A stretch of 56,812 nucleotides of DNA from Clostridiales bacterium (GTDB taxonomy: Bacteria > Bacillota > Clostridia > Lachnospirales > CAG-274). The notes beneath the pieces are model-generated. The model saw only the letters and a list, made by a program, of their open reading frames with translations. It ran no database searches and was not told the origin of the DNA. The stretch is from positions 1-56,812 of the forward strand of contig JAJQFU010000140.1 in the NCBI GenBank assembly GCA_021200955.1. The letters are read 5' to 3'. Positions 9,201 through 17,671 of the stretch are shown in pieces. Both the position numbers and the translations under genes were made by a program. Every line of letters begins with the position of its first letter. Position 1 is the first letter of the stretch.

Positions 9201-12013
9201 GGTATTGGGATGTTGAATACGACATCGACGAGGATCCCCTTACCAACACAGACGATACAACAATCTACGCAGGCTTCTGTGCAGCAAGATGGGCAGAAAT
9301 CAATGTAAGCAACATCGAGTGGTATGACTCAGCTGTTGCTACAGACATTTCTTATGTTGAAGAAGAATACTCTTATTCATCACCCGGTATCACACTTGTA
9401 TCACCTACATTCACAAAGAACTCAACATATAACCTTATTCTTAAGGCTACAAACTCCTACGGCGGAACAGCTATTATTAAGCTGAACGACGAGGTTATTG
9501 CAAACAACGAAAAGATTACCAAGAGAAACTGCACATATAAGGTTCAGCTTATTGACAACGCTGTAAATAAGCTTGAGGTTTATTATGTGCCCGATGCAAA
9601 CGATGACCTGACAACCTATGACCCCGTCACACTGACGAAGGAAATATCCTGCTGTTCAAGCATCTACAGCGACACTGAGGATCTCTATGTTGCTCCCGAT
9701 GTTGACTATGACGGATATACGGGCGTTTTAGGCTCAGTTGCCGGTACAGGCGAAAGAAACTCGCCTATTACCGTAGACGCAGCTATCAGCCTTCTTAACA
9801 CAGGTCAGAAGATTATTGTTTTAGACGGTATTTATTACAGAGACGACACAGTAACAATCGAAGAATCAAACTGCGGTACAAAGAGCCACATGAAATATAT
9901 GTGGGCTGACGAAGGCGCTAACCCCATATTCGACATGCAGGACGGTGCCGAAGGCTTAGACCTTTCAGGAAACTACTGGTGGCTTAAGGGTATGACCTTC
10001 AGATATGCAGCAGACAACAACAAGGGCGGCTCATTAAGCGGCTCAGACAACATCTGCGAAAACCTTAAGTTCCATGACAACGGTACTACAGGCTTCCAGG
10101 TTTCCGGCTCAGGCAGCGAAACCTTTGACGAATGGCCTGCAAGAAACCTCATTGTTTACTGCGAGGTTTGGAACAACCACGACTCATCAGGCAACAACGC
10201 CGACGGCTTCGGCTGTAAGCTTACCGTAGGCAACGGCAACATCTTCAAGAACTGTGTATCTCACCACAACCTTGACGACGGCTGGGATTTCTATTCAAAG
10301 ACTGTTTCAGGCGACATAGGTGCAACTGTTCTTGAGGACTGTATTTCTTATAAGTGTACATATTATCTCAATGACGATGGTTCTGACGAGCTCTATTTCA
10401 AGGGTTCGGGCAATGGCTTTAAGCTGGGCGGCGACTCAATCTATATCGGTCACTACGTAAAAGACTGTATTGCTTTCCAGAATGAGAACTCAGGCTTCTC
10501 TTCAAATGCCAACCCCGGTCTTAAGTTCAGAAACTGTATAGGCTTTAAGAACGGCGGAGCTAACTATTCACTTTATTCCGGTCTTGAAACAGGTAAGCTG
10601 AGATATAACTACAACCTTGACGGCTGTGTATCACTTTATAACTCAAGCGCAGACTCATTAGGCACAGTTAATAAAGACACAGATATGGTTGATCTTGTTC
10701 TTTACGATTCAGACGGAAACCAGGTATATGACGAAGACGGAAACGCAATTGTTGTTACCGACTCCGAAGGCAATGCAATTCAGGTTCCCAAGTATCCCAA
10801 TACCTCAGAGAACGACACTATGATTGCCACTCTTCTCGAGACATATCCCGAAGCAGCTGAAGCAATCAACAACTACAGCCTGACAATTCACCATCTGTCA
10901 GACCTTATCGCAGTTGCAAAGGCTACAAACGCAGAAAGAGTTGCTATAATTGACCTTTACAGAAGCGCTGAAAACATACCTATTATTTCAGACACCAACT
11001 ACTGGATTCTTTCAAAGGGTTCAAGCAATCAGTGCGGTGTAAACGCAAGCGGCGAAACATTCGACTTAAGCTGGCTTGAAAGCTACAACGTAAACGATAT
11101 GGTAACAAACGGCTTTATCTCTCAGGATGATGAAGGCGAATATATCAGAAACGGCTTCCTTGTAAGAACAGAGGGTCATGAGTATGAATACAGAGATGAT
11201 CAGTCAGATCTTCCTGCATATCCCGACACTTATTACCTGAAGTTCCCCGATGCTGAGGTTTATACAGGCGTTGATGAGGCAGCTACAGAAACCACTACCG
11301 CAGCAGCAAGAAAGAACAGCGGCAGCGGCGGCGGTGGCGGCGGCGGAAGCAGCGCACCTAAGACAGCAGCTGAAGCGGCAACTGAAGCAGCAGCTGAAGC
11401 AGTAACAGATAATTCAGACATTTCAGACAGCAAGGTTCCCGAAAGCTCAGAAGCAGCTCCTGCAGCTGAAGAAAAGGCTTATAAGTTTGATGATATTTCA
11501 TCAAGACCTTGGGCAGCAGAAGCTATTGAAGCTTTGGCAGCTAAGGGCATTATAAGCGGCATAAGCGCAACAAAGTTTAACCCCGATGCAAATATTACCA
11601 GAGGAGACTTCTGTGTAATAATTGCTAAGGCAGCAGGCTTTACAGGCGGAGACGGCGCAACAGACTTCTCAGATGTTGACGCAGCTAAGTATTATGCACC
11701 TTATGTTGCATATGCTGCCGAAAACGGCATCGTAAACGGCTATGACGACGGCTCATTTAAGCCCGAAGCACCTATTTCCAGACAGGAAATGATGGTTGTT
11801 GTAGCAAGATTCTTAGGCGCTGACGGAACTGACGACACTGAAGCTTTGTCAAGCTTCTCAGACGGCTCTGACGTTTCAGCTTGGGCAGCACCCTATGTTG
11901 CATACCTTGCAAACAAGGGTATTGTTCAGGGAACAGACACAGGACTTAAGCCTCTTGAAGCTATCACAAGAGCTCAGGCTGCAGTTCTGGTTTATAACGC
12001 AACAAACGCTTAA
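6269..12013 (+). CDS. SLH-anchored multidomain family 9 pectate lyase
   Basis: A secreted 1914-aa protein expected to cleave homogalacturonan by beta-elimination at the cell surface. Residues 1-25 form a signal peptide, then an acidic Ala/Glu-rich stretch. Two LamG-like jelly-roll regions lie at about 84-292 and 690-1020, with Big_3-type Ig-like modules between and after them. The PL9 beta-helix spans about 1150-1660. The NADGFGCKL and DDGWD motifs give likely calcium ligands D1312, D1336, D1337 and D1340, with the same 24-residue spacing as known PL9 enzymes. K1385 in GNGFKLGG is the likely catalytic base. After a Gly-rich linker near 1684, three SLH repeats (about 1736-1914) should bind the wall. 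The AAAGGAGG ribosome site fits the ATG. Assignment of the auxiliary domains is less certain than PL9 and SLH. Confidence 0.93.
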   Translation: MKRRLLASALAVAMTVSSFTYVSFADETADETAAAEEIEVSDEALSGSAVLSDEEIGDEAESEEAEATIETAEAENADLASSDVLKWTIGATRTVSTSAGSITYDSDGNASTVVLAPDGSGKCSKNDEEYLYAVSQLDSSYNFVLEADMTINKYLTNGTSSQGQTTAGLVLMADPSNTAYSDGTGDNRHYNNMMLCTYLTDGGFAARTLDDGESAATYNTFFPVSDFTVTTGLTNLGPWHLTIEKSATSYMFKVEDTEGNSEIVYYETDTMFGDSIYAGFMAARDITATFDNVSLDIDPRQFTEIEILSPPSKTTYYVGENFDISGLVVQGNYIDPETGEEGSVILDNIEETYSISGFDNTSVGDKELLIGKAGCYASVPYTIRKMNVTAVNVTRVPYKNTYYEYQLVDINGLTGKFVFEDGSTESIGYSDVYDDEGIVVGESHNFRLYVNGKEVYDKESWFTAADGGATNLEIGYYSTDTKSDAGVVYKAPITISSYELESCFVAASPTKYEYTVGEEFIQSGLIFSAYYTDGTKTVIDTFDEDNYYVSGFDSSVLGTNTVTVTLANAPDTSASKYKGTFNLSIVARTTQLFLITQYPRTTFTNDMTVEEIQSLISEKMVVKVYYSDETYETIEEGVGYSITYPDIPTSGSKLLNGTYTVTVTPIGYNYDAESFEITIWDDTTHYWRRSVFGQSSNKSYWTNLEEADETGFSSSIFLSSWSGSGKITTGGNDGIVYYYTRFDADNNFTLKGDIEVVNYLATDDKSRSAQEGFGIQFRDTISLLSKEDGEEIAASYDDKYAAYGETGDHVFFDATASGSFPSGISTYADSGKVPVSKVEDAYIDRYGEPVPIRLNTTQEYSDMVLAGTFTAGTYPSDPTSSSYYFNSHKQRINMYIRTGVYDSFSTDQTGVVNYGPYCLYGTTGDEPTGEFYPKTGDVYTITLSRINGGYFEECTIKAVGESNADFSDWVGKTFTKSWYWDVEYDIDEDPLTNTDDTTIYAGFCAARWAEINVSNIEWYDSAVATDISYVEEEYSYSSPGITLVSPTFTKNSTYNLILKATNSYGGTAIIKLNDEVIANNEKITKRNCTYKVQLIDNAVNKLEVYYVPDANDDLTTYDPVTLTKEISCCSSIYSDTEDLYVAPDVDYDGYTGVLGSVAGTGERNSPITVDAAISLLNTGQKIIVLDGIYYRDDTVTIEESNCGTKSHMKYMWADEGANPIFDMQDGAEGLDLSGNYWWLKGMTFRYAADNNKGGSLSGSDNICENLKFHDNGTTGFQVSGSGSETFDEWPARNLIVYCEVWNNHDSSGNNADGFGCKLTVGNGNIFKNCVSHHNLDDGWDFYSKTVSGDIGATVLEDCISYKCTYYLNDDGSDELYFKGSGNGFKLGGDSIYIGHYVKDCIAFQNENSGFSSNANPGLKFRNCIGFKNGGANYSLYSGLETGKLRYNYNLDGCVSLYNSSADSLGTVNKDTDMVDLVLYDSDGNQVYDEDGNAIVVTDSEGNAIQVPKYPNTSENDTMIATLLETYPEAAEAINNYSLTIHHLSDLIAVAKATNAERVAIIDLYRSAENIPIISDTNYWILSKGSSNQCGVNASGETFDLSWLESYNVNDMVTNGFISQDDEGEYIRNGFLVRTEGHEYEYRDDQSDLPAYPDTYYLKFPDAEVYTGVDEAATETTTAAARKNSGSGGGGGGGSSAPKTAAEAATEAAAEAVTDNSDISDSKVPESSEAAPAAEEKAYKFDDISSRPWAAEAIEALAAKGIISGISATKFNPDANITRGDFCVIIAKAAGFTGGDGATDFSDVDAAKYYAPYVAYAAENGIVNGYDDGSFKPEAPISRQEMMVVVARFLGADGTDDTEALSSFSDGSDVSAWAAPYVAYLANKGIVQGTDTGLKPLEAITRAQAAVLVYNATNA

Positions 12014-12045
12014 TTTACACAAATAAATCTAATATAGATTTTTCA

Positions 12046-12079
12046 GAGCGGGGCATTAATTTGCCCCGCTCCTTTTTTT
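12046..12079 (+). terminator. Rho-independent terminator of the PL9 gene
   Basis: GAGCGGGGC (12046-12054) pairs perfectly with GCCCCGCTC (12063-12071) around an 8-nt loop, followed by CTTTTTTTC. It lies 33 nt after the stop codon. Confidence 0.93.
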
Positions 12080-12111
12080 CGTTGAATACTATAGTCTTCA
12101 ACGAAAAAAAG
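12072..12111. repeat. 40-bp near-perfect palindrome next to the repeat element
   Basis: CTTTTTTTCGTTGAA on the left mirrors TTCAACGAAAAAAAG on the right around ACTATAGT, with a single mismatched pair. It fills the space between the PL9 terminator and the second palindromic repeat. It may be part of the repeat element or a bidirectional terminator stem. Confidence 0.7.
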
Positions 12112-12129
12112 CCTCCCCTTGAGGGGAGG
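12104..12129 (-). terminator. Terminator of the trp operon formed by the dispersed repeat
   Basis: On the minus strand CCTCCCC-TCAA-GGGGAGG is followed by CTTTTTTT, an ideal intrinsic terminator. It lies about 150 nt beyond the trpA stop. The hairpin is the end of dispersed repeat copy 2, so the repeat appears to supply the terminator. Confidence 0.8.
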
Positions 12130-12201
12130 TGGCACACGAAGTGTGACGGAGAGGTGTCAAGGCGGCGAAGCCGCCCTCGCTGAAAGCTGAGACTTTCAGC
12201 G
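12109..12201 (+). repeat. Dispersed palindromic repeat, copy 2, with adjoining hairpins
   Basis: The unit begins AAGCCTCCCCTTGAGGGGAG, has the short stem CACAC-GAA-GTGTG, and closes with TGACGGAGAGGTGT (to about 12158). It matches copy 1 at 5972-6043 in frame but not in the inner stem. Two more hairpins follow directly: GGCGGC-GAA-GCCGCC (12161-12175) and CGCTGAAAG...CTTTCAGCG (12178-12201). The remaining bases to 12279 are low in obvious structure. Confidence 0.85.
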
Positions 12202-12279
12202 AAAGAGGAGCAGCACAGGAGCAAAGTCTTGCTTTTGAAGCGAAGCTGCGAAAGCAAACGTGCGTATGTTGCTGCGATG

Positions 12280-13059
12280 TTATTTTGCCAAAGCAAGGCT
12301 CTCGGCAAATACCTTAACCGCCTCGGCGTTTCCGCCGCTTTGATTAATTACTCTGATAAGGGCTGAGCCTACGATACAGCCGTCACCGATTTTATTAAAT
12401 CTGTCGCAATCCTCTTTTTTGGAGATTCCGAAGCCTATGCATACAGGTGTGTCGGTGTGCCTTTTAACCTCAACCATAAAGCCGTCTACTCTGTCGTCAA
12501 ATGATGAGCTTCTGCCTGTTACGCCTAAGGACGAAACGCAGTAAACAAAGCCCTTTGCTTCTTTAACAAGCATTTCAACCCTGTCGCCGGAGGTTACAGC
12601 CACAAGAGGAATCATATAAAGGTCTGTTTTGTCTATATAGGGCTTAACGTCGTCATATTCCTCATAAGGCAAATCGGGTATAATTACCCCGTCAACGTCA
12701 ATATCCACAAGAAGCTTAACAAACTCCTCAGCGCCGTAGCAGACAATCGAGGAATAATAAACCATTACCACAAGGGGAATTTGGCTGTTCTTCCTTACTC
12801 TCTCGGCTAAAACCTTAAGCTTTTCAAAGGAGAAGCCTGCGGAGATTGAGCGAAGCCCTGCCTCCTGAATTACGGGGCCGTCTGCCAGAGGGTCTGAGAA
12901 GGGAATGCCAAGCTCTATAATGTCCGCTCCCCCTTCTTCAAGGGCGTATATAAACTCCTCTGATTTTTCGATTGAAGGGTCACCGGCTGAAATATATGTT
13001 ATAAGGGCTTTTTTGCCCTGTTCCTTAAGCTCCTGAAATTTTTTGTCTATTCTGTTCAT
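12280..13059 (-). CDS. trpA: Tryptophan synthase alpha subunit
   Basis: Cleaves indole-3-glycerol phosphate to indole and passes indole to TrpB through the complex tunnel. The 259-aa TIM barrel carries the catalytic ELGIPFSDPLADGP segment, with the acid-base Glu (about residue 48) and Asp. It also has the phosphate-binding GFGIS and GSALI loops. The start MNRIDKKFQEL is normal for the family. The ATG lies 1 nt after the trpB stop, so the pair is translationally coupled. It is the last gene of the operon. Confidence 0.96.
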   Translation of the reverse strand: MNRIDKKFQELKEQGKKALITYISAGDPSIEKSEEFIYALEEGGADIIELGIPFSDPLADGPVIQEAGLRSISAGFSFEKLKVLAERVRKNSQIPLVVMVYYSSIVCYGAEEFVKLLVDIDVDGVIIPDLPYEEYDDVKPYIDKTDLYMIPLVAVTSGDRVEMLVKEAKGFVYCVSSLGVTGRSSSFDDRVDGFMVEVKRHTDTPVCIGFGISKKEDCDRFNKIGDGCIVGSALIRVINQSGGNAEAVKVFAESLALAK

Positions 13060-13060
13060 A

Positions 13061-14236
13061 TCAAATTTCCTTTCCTAAATATTTAGCCACAGTATGCACG
13101 TCCTTGTCCCCTCTGCCCGAAAGATTTACAACGATAATGTCGTTTTTGTCCATTTCAGGGGCTTCCTTCATAGCCTGAGCCAATGCGTGTGAGCTTTCTA
13201 TAGCAGGCATAATCCCCTCATATTTGCAAAGTGCCTTAAAGGCTTCGATTGACTCATCGTCTGTAATCGAGGTATATCTTACTCTGCCGATGTCGTGAAG
13301 ATAAGCGTGTTCGGGGCCTACGCCGGGGTAGTCAAGACCGGCTGAAATTGAATAGGCTGTTTTAATTACACACTCGTTATCCTGTAAAATATTTGACTTC
13401 ATACCATGGAGAACGCCGGGCTTTCCTCCGGCAAAGGCACAGGCGTGCTTTCCTGTTTCAATACCGAGACCCGCCGCTTCAACGCCTATAAGCTGAACAT
13501 CCTTATCCTCCAAAAAGGGGTAGAACATACCGATTGAGTTTGAGCCGCCGCCTACACAGGCATAAACCCTTTGGGGAATCCTTCCCTCAACCTCTAAAAT
13601 CTGCTTTCTTGTTTCGTCTCCTATTATTCTCTGGAAGTCTCTTACCATTGTGGGGTAAGGGTGAGGACCTACGGCTGAGCCTATAATATAAAATGTGTCC
13701 TCGGCTCTTGCCACCCAAGTTCTGATAGCTTCGTTTGTGGCGTCCTTAAGTGTTCCCGTTCCCGTAGATACAGGCACAACCCTTGCGCCCAAAAGCTCCA
13801 TTCTGAAAACATTAAGCTTCTGTCTCTCGATGTCCTCAGTTCCCATATAAACCTCGCAGTCCATACCGAAAAGCGCCGCTACGGTAGCTGTGGCAACGCC
13901 GTGCTGACCTGCTCCCGTTTCAGCAATAACCTTTGTTTTGCCCATATGGCGTGCCAAAAGAGCCTGTGCAATGGCGTTGTTGATTTTATGCGCCCCTGTG
14001 TGGTTTAAATCCTCTCTTTTAAGATAGATTTTTGCGCCGCCTAAGACTTCCGTAAGTCTCTCCGCATAATATAAAACAGAGGGTCTGCCTACGTACTGCT
14101 TCATATAATAGTCAAAGTCCTTTTTGAACTCCTCAGAGCTGCAGTAGCTCTCATATTCCTTTTCCAATACCTTTAAAACCGTCATAAGAGACTCAGGTAC
14201 ATACTGCCCGCCGTAAATTCCGAAATCCTTGCTCAT
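13061..14236 (-). CDS. trpB: Tryptophan synthase beta subunit
   Basis: PLP enzyme joining indole and serine to give tryptophan. The 391-aa protein shows the PLP lysine in [14 protein letters not shown] (residues about 75-88), [14 protein letters not shown], and the glycine-rich phosphate clamp [13 protein letters not shown]. Length fits the TrpB1 type, which works with TrpA. It starts 3 nt after trpF. All expected motifs are present. Confidence 0.97.
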   Translation of the reverse strand: MSKDFGIYGGQYVPESLMTVLKVLEKEYESYCSSEEFKKDFDYYMKQYVGRPSVLYYAERLTEVLGGAKIYLKREDLNHTGAHKINNAIAQALLARHMGKTKVIAETGAGQHGVATATVAALFGMDCEVYMGTEDIERQKLNVFRMELLGARVVPVSTGTGTLKDATNEAIRTWVARAEDTFYIIGSAVGPHPYPTMVRDFQRIIGDETRKQILEVEGRIPQRVYACVGGGSNSIGMFYPFLEDKDVQLIGVEAAGLGIETGKHACAFAGGKPGVLHGMKSNILQDNECVIKTAYSISAGLDYPGVGPEHAYLHDIGRVRYTSITDDESIEAFKALCKYEGIMPAIESSHALAQAMKEAPEMDKNDIIVVNLSGRGDKDVHTVAKYLGKEI

Positions 14237-14239
14237 ATT

Positions 14240-14866
14240 TCAATTCCTTTCTTTTAATGCTTCGAAAAGCTGTTTTATCTTATTATAATCCTTAAAGCCG
14301 TCGGTTTCAACAGAAGATGATAAATCTATTACGTCCGGGTTCACAGTTGAAATTGCCCGGTTAATATTTTCCGCCGAAATTCCTCCGGCAAGCACTGTAT
14401 AATGCTTTTTTGCAAATTCCTCCGCCAGCTCCCAGTTTATGCACTTTCCCGTTCCCCCGCGCATATCCTTGTCGTATGCGTCAAGGAGAAAGCCATCAAC
14501 GTCATAGAGAGCCGCCTTTTCAAGAACAGAGCCGTCTTTAACGTGAAGTGCTTTCCACACTGTTTTATCCTTAAACAGACTGCAGTAGGCGCTGTCCTCA
14601 TCGGAGTGAAGCTGAACCACATCAAGCCCTACGCTGTCGGTTATTCGGCGAACCTCTGAGGCTTCCATATCCGCAAAAACCCCTACTGTTTTAATATCAT
14701 CCCTTAAAGCCTTTTTGATTTCAAGGGCTGTTTCAATGTCTATCTGACGCCTGCTTTTGGCGAAAACAAAGCCTGCGAAGCTTACGTCAAATTCATTAAC
14801 ATAATCTGCGTCAATTTTCCGCCTTAAGCCGCAAATTTTAATTAAGGGCTTTTTCGTATGCTTCAC
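14240..14866 (-). CDS. trpF: Phosphoribosylanthranilate isomerase
   Basis: Isomerises phosphoribosylanthranilate to CdRP. The TIM-barrel protein carries the typical KPLIKICGLRR start, SFAGFVFAKSRRQI, GVFADME and VVQLHSDED segments, and the C-terminal LAGGISAENI phosphate loop. The reading frame is open back to 14953 inside trpC, but homology begins only at KPLIKICG. The likely starts are GTG codons at 14866 (208 aa) or 14875, overlapping the end of trpC by about 30 nt. No convincing ribosome site precedes either, so translation probably depends on coupling to trpC. The start is uncertain; the function is not. Confidence 0.93.
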   Translation of the reverse strand: MKHTKKPLIKICGLRRKIDADYVNEFDVSFAGFVFAKSRRQIDIETALEIKKALRDDIKTVGVFADMEASEVRRITDSVGLDVVQLHSDEDSAYCSLFKDKTVWKALHVKDGSVLEKAALYDVDGFLLDAYDKDMRGGTGKCINWELAEEFAKKHYTVLAGGISAENINRAISTVNPDVIDLSSSVETDGFKDYNKIKQLFEALKERN

Positions 14867-15626
14867 GAAATTCACCGGCTTTCTTAATAATATCTCCGCT
14901 TCGCATAAAGCTTTCGCCAACCAAAACGGCTGAAACCCCTGCGGAAGCCACAATTGCTATGTCCTCGGCAGTATGGATTGAGCTTTCACTGACAACAACC
15001 TTGTCTTTAGGCACCTTTTCACAAAGTCTGACGGTTGTGTATATGTCCTCTGAAAAATCCTTAAGGTTTCTGTTGTTAATTCCCACAATTTCTGCTCCGG
15101 CTGAAAGAGCCTGTTCAAGCTCCTCTTCGTTGTGTGTTTCAACCAAGGCGTCAAGCCCTACACCCTTTGCAAATTCTATATATTCCTTCAGAACACGAAC
15201 ATCCTTCAAAACCGCCGCTATAAGCAGAACTGCCGAAGCCCCTAACTCCCTTGCTTCAAATATCTGCATAGGTGAAATTACAAAGTCCTTTCTCAGAAGA
15301 GGCAAATCAATTTCCTTATGAATTGCCTTTAAATATTCAGGTGAACCTTGGAAAAAGTGTTCCTCTGTCAAAACAGACACTGCGTCAACACTTTTTCCGT
15401 AGGCTTTTGCCACCTCCACAGGCTTAAAGTCCTCTTTAATTACCCCTCTTGATGGCGAAGCCTTTTTGACCTCCCCTATTATTGAAAGCCCCTCTTTCTG
15501 AAGCGCCGCCTTAAAGCTCGCTGTTTTGTCGGTGTTCATTTTTTCATATAAATTTCTGACATCGAAAATATATCTGCTTTCACTTAAGGTCAGAGCTTTT
15601 CTTTCACAAATGTCGTCAAGTATCAT
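14838..15626 (-). CDS. trpC: Indole-3-glycerol phosphate synthase
   Basis: Closes the indole ring from CdRP with loss of CO2. The 262-aa TIM barrel has IIGEVKKASPSRGVI (catalytic Lys region), SVLTEEHFFQGSPEYL, the LLRKDFVISPMQIFEARELGA block in short segments, GINNRNL and SESSI, all typical of TrpC. Its ATG overlaps the trpG stop (ATGA). A separate trpD normally sits between trpG and trpC, but the overlap leaves no room for one. Confidence 0.96.
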   Translation of the reverse strand: MILDDICERKALTLSESRYIFDVRNLYEKMNTDKTASFKAALQKEGLSIIGEVKKASPSRGVIKEDFKPVEVAKAYGKSVDAVSVLTEEHFFQGSPEYLKAIHKEIDLPLLRKDFVISPMQIFEARELGASAVLLIAAVLKDVRVLKEYIEFAKGVGLDALVETHNEEELEQALSAGAEIVGINNRNLKDFSEDIYTTVRLCEKVPKDKVVVSESSIHTAEDIAIVASAGVSAVLVGESFMRSGDIIKKAGEFREAYEKALN

Positions 15627-16186
15627 ATAAGCCCCTCCTTAATAAAGTTTTTCACTATTCTCATACCCTCGGGGGTATAAATGGACTCAGGGTGAAACTG
15701 CAAGCCAATTATGGGCAGCTCCTTATGTCTTATTGCCATAACCTCGCCTTCAAACTGAGCCGCAACATCAAAGCACTCGGGCACTTTCGTAACCGAAAGG
15801 GAGTGATACCTTGCCGCCTTCATAGGGCTTTTTATTCCCGAAAAAATGCCCTTTCCGTCATGCTCTATCATTGAAGCCTTTCCGTGAAAAAGCTCTTTGG
15901 CGTTGCTGACTGTTCCGCCGAAAGCCGCCGCAATAGACTGGTGACCTAAGCAGACACCTAACATAGGTATTTTTCCGGCGCAGGTTCTTATTATTTCGAT
16001 ACAGTTGCCGGCTTCCAAAGGTGTTTTGGGGCCGGGGGATATAACAAGCCTGTCGGGCTGCATTTTCAAAACCTCTCCCCCGGAGATACTGTCGTTTCTG
16101 AAAACCCTTATATCCCTGTCAAACTGACCTATATACTGATATAAATTATAGGTAAAGGAGTCATAATTATCTATAAGAACAACCAT
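15623..16186 (-). CDS. trpG: Anthranilate synthase glutamine amidotransferase component
   Basis: Supplies ammonia from glutamine to TrpE. The 187-aa class I amidotransferase starts IDNYDSFTYNL. It has the oxyanion strand LVISPGP, the nucleophile C79 in GVCLGHQ, and the His-Glu pair in LQFHPESI. It is a stand-alone subunit and is not fused to TrpD. It may also serve folate synthesis as PabA, as in other bacteria, but its place directly after trpE (1-nt overlap) points to tryptophan synthesis. Confidence 0.95.
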   Translation of the reverse strand: MVVLIDNYDSFTYNLYQYIGQFDRDIRVFRNDSISGGEVLKMQPDRLVISPGPKTPLEAGNCIEIIRTCAGKIPMLGVCLGHQSIAAAFGGTVSNAKELFHGKASMIEHDGKGIFSGIKSPMKAARYHSLSVTKVPECFDVAAQFEGEVMAIRHKELPIIGLQFHPESIYTPEGMRIVKNFIKEGLI

Positions 16187-17580
16187 TAAATGTCACCTCC
16201 TATTGCTTTAACAAGAGCTCTGACCTTGTTGTGGCACTCTTCAAATTCAGCCGCCGGAACGGAATCGGCAACGATACCTGCTCCTGCCTGCATATAAGCC
16301 TTTCCGTCCTTAATTATCATAGTTCTGATCGTGATACAGGCGTCCATATCGCCGTTAAAGCTGAAATAGCCGCATGCACCGCCGTAAGTGCCTCTTCTCA
16401 GGTTTTCAAGCTCGTCTATAATTTCCATAGCTCTTATTTTAGGCGCACCGGAAAGAGTTCCCGCCGGAAGGAAGGTTGAAAGAACGGAGAATGCGTCCTC
16501 GTCCTTTTTCTTTTCTCCCTCAACGTATGTAACCATATGCATAACATGGGAATAATAATGCACCTGCATAAACTCCGTTACCTCAACCGAGCCTATTTCA
16601 GCCACTCTGCCCATATCGTTTCTTGCCAAATCCACAAGCATAACGTGTTCAGCCTGTTCCTTAAGGTCATTTTTAAGGCTTAAAGCAAGGCGAATATCCT
16701 CTTCGGCGTTTTTGCCTCTTTTTCTCGTTCCCGCAATGGGACAGGTTTTAACCCTGTTTCCCGTAACCTCAACAAGCATTTCAGGAGAACAGCCTGCAAT
16801 CTGATAATCGCCGAAATTGTAATAAATCAAATAAGGTGAGGGGTTAATTTGTCTAAGCTGTCTGTAAAGGTCTATAGGCTTGCTGGCTGTTTCAACAGTC
16901 AGTCTCTGAGACAGAACCACCTGGAAAATATCACCGTCATAAATATATTTCTTGGCTTTCTTAACCATATCCATATATTCCTCTTTTGTTACATTACAGG
17001 TAACAGAACCGCAGAGAGCCTTTGGCATTTCGTATTTTTCAGCCGGCACTACCGACTTAACCTCTTTTTCCATTTTGTCTAAAATGGCTTCAGCACGGGC
17101 TTTGCCGTGGTTATCCTTTGTGTCAAGAACCACAAGCCTTATGCAGTCGTGCATATGGTCGTAAATTATAAATTCTGTGAAAACCATAAGGTTTACAACG
17201 GGAACGCCTATTTCGTCGGGGTTTTCGTCAGGAAGCTTTTCATACTGACGAATAACGTCATAGCCTATTGTACCTACCGCGCCGCCGATAAATGAAACGT
17301 CTAAGTCCGTTTCAACCTTGAAATTCGAAAGATAGTCTCTTACGCCGTCAAGAAGCTTTCCCTCGTATACTCTTTTTTCGCCGCCTTCGTCTATGGTCAG
17401 CTTGTCCGAGCCGTAAAGACAAGCAACGGGGTTTTTGCCCAAAAATGAATAGTTGATTTTGCCTTCGCCTCGGCTCTCCAAAATAAAGCCCTTTTCGTCG
17501 CCCACGTATTTATAAAACAGGGTTATGGGGGTTTCGGTGTCTCCCGAGAAAACCCTGTCATAAGTGGTCAAATATTTCAT
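16186..17580 (-). CDS. trpE: Anthranilate synthase component I
   Basis: Converts chorismate plus ammonia to anthranilate. The 464-aa protein has the N-terminal regulatory segment FILESRGEG...YSFLG, which in the family forms part of the tryptophan feedback site. The C-terminal chorismate-binding core includes IAGTRKRGK, LVDLARNDMGRVA, GTLSGAPKIRAMEII and GGACGYFSFNGDMD. The AGGAGG ribosome site precedes the ATG. It is the first gene of the operon, about 90 nt downstream of the T-box terminator. Confidence 0.96.
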   Translation of the reverse strand: MKYLTTYDRVFSGDTETPITLFYKYVGDEKGFILESRGEGKINYSFLGKNPVACLYGSDKLTIDEGGEKRVYEGKLLDGVRDYLSNFKVETDLDVSFIGGAVGTIGYDVIRQYEKLPDENPDEIGVPVVNLMVFTEFIIYDHMHDCIRLVVLDTKDNHGKARAEAILDKMEKEVKSVVPAEKYEMPKALCGSVTCNVTKEEYMDMVKKAKKYIYDGDIFQVVLSQRLTVETASKPIDLYRQLRQINPSPYLIYYNFGDYQIAGCSPEMLVEVTGNRVKTCPIAGTRKRGKNAEEDIRLALSLKNDLKEQAEHVMLVDLARNDMGRVAEIGSVEVTEFMQVHYYSHVMHMVTYVEGEKKKDEDAFSVLSTFLPAGTLSGAPKIRAMEIIDELENLRRGTYGGACGYFSFNGDMDACITIRTMIIKDGKAYMQAGAGIVADSVPAAEFEECHNKVRALVKAIGGDI

Positions 17581-17623
17581 ATATAAGCCTCCTTTTTATA
17601 TAATAAATTATCAATCATAAACT

Positions 17624-17669
17624 GCAAAAGTCGATTGCTCCATGCTTCGCATTCCCGCAACACTTTTGC
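17624..17669 (-). other. Long interrupted hairpin between T-box and trpE
   Basis: GCAAAAGT pairs with ACTTTTGC at the ends. Inner arms TTGC/GCAA and ATGC-GAA-GCAT continue the stem. It sits between the T-box terminator and the trpE ribosome site, with no T-run behind it, so it is not a terminator. The role is unknown. Confidence 0.65.
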
Positions 17670-17671
17670 AT

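Noticed and set aside
12015..12308. Minus-strand 97-codon open frame after trpA
   Set aside because: It runs through the PL9 terminator, the palindromic repeat and the end of trpA in another frame; composition is that of the repeats, with no ribosome site.
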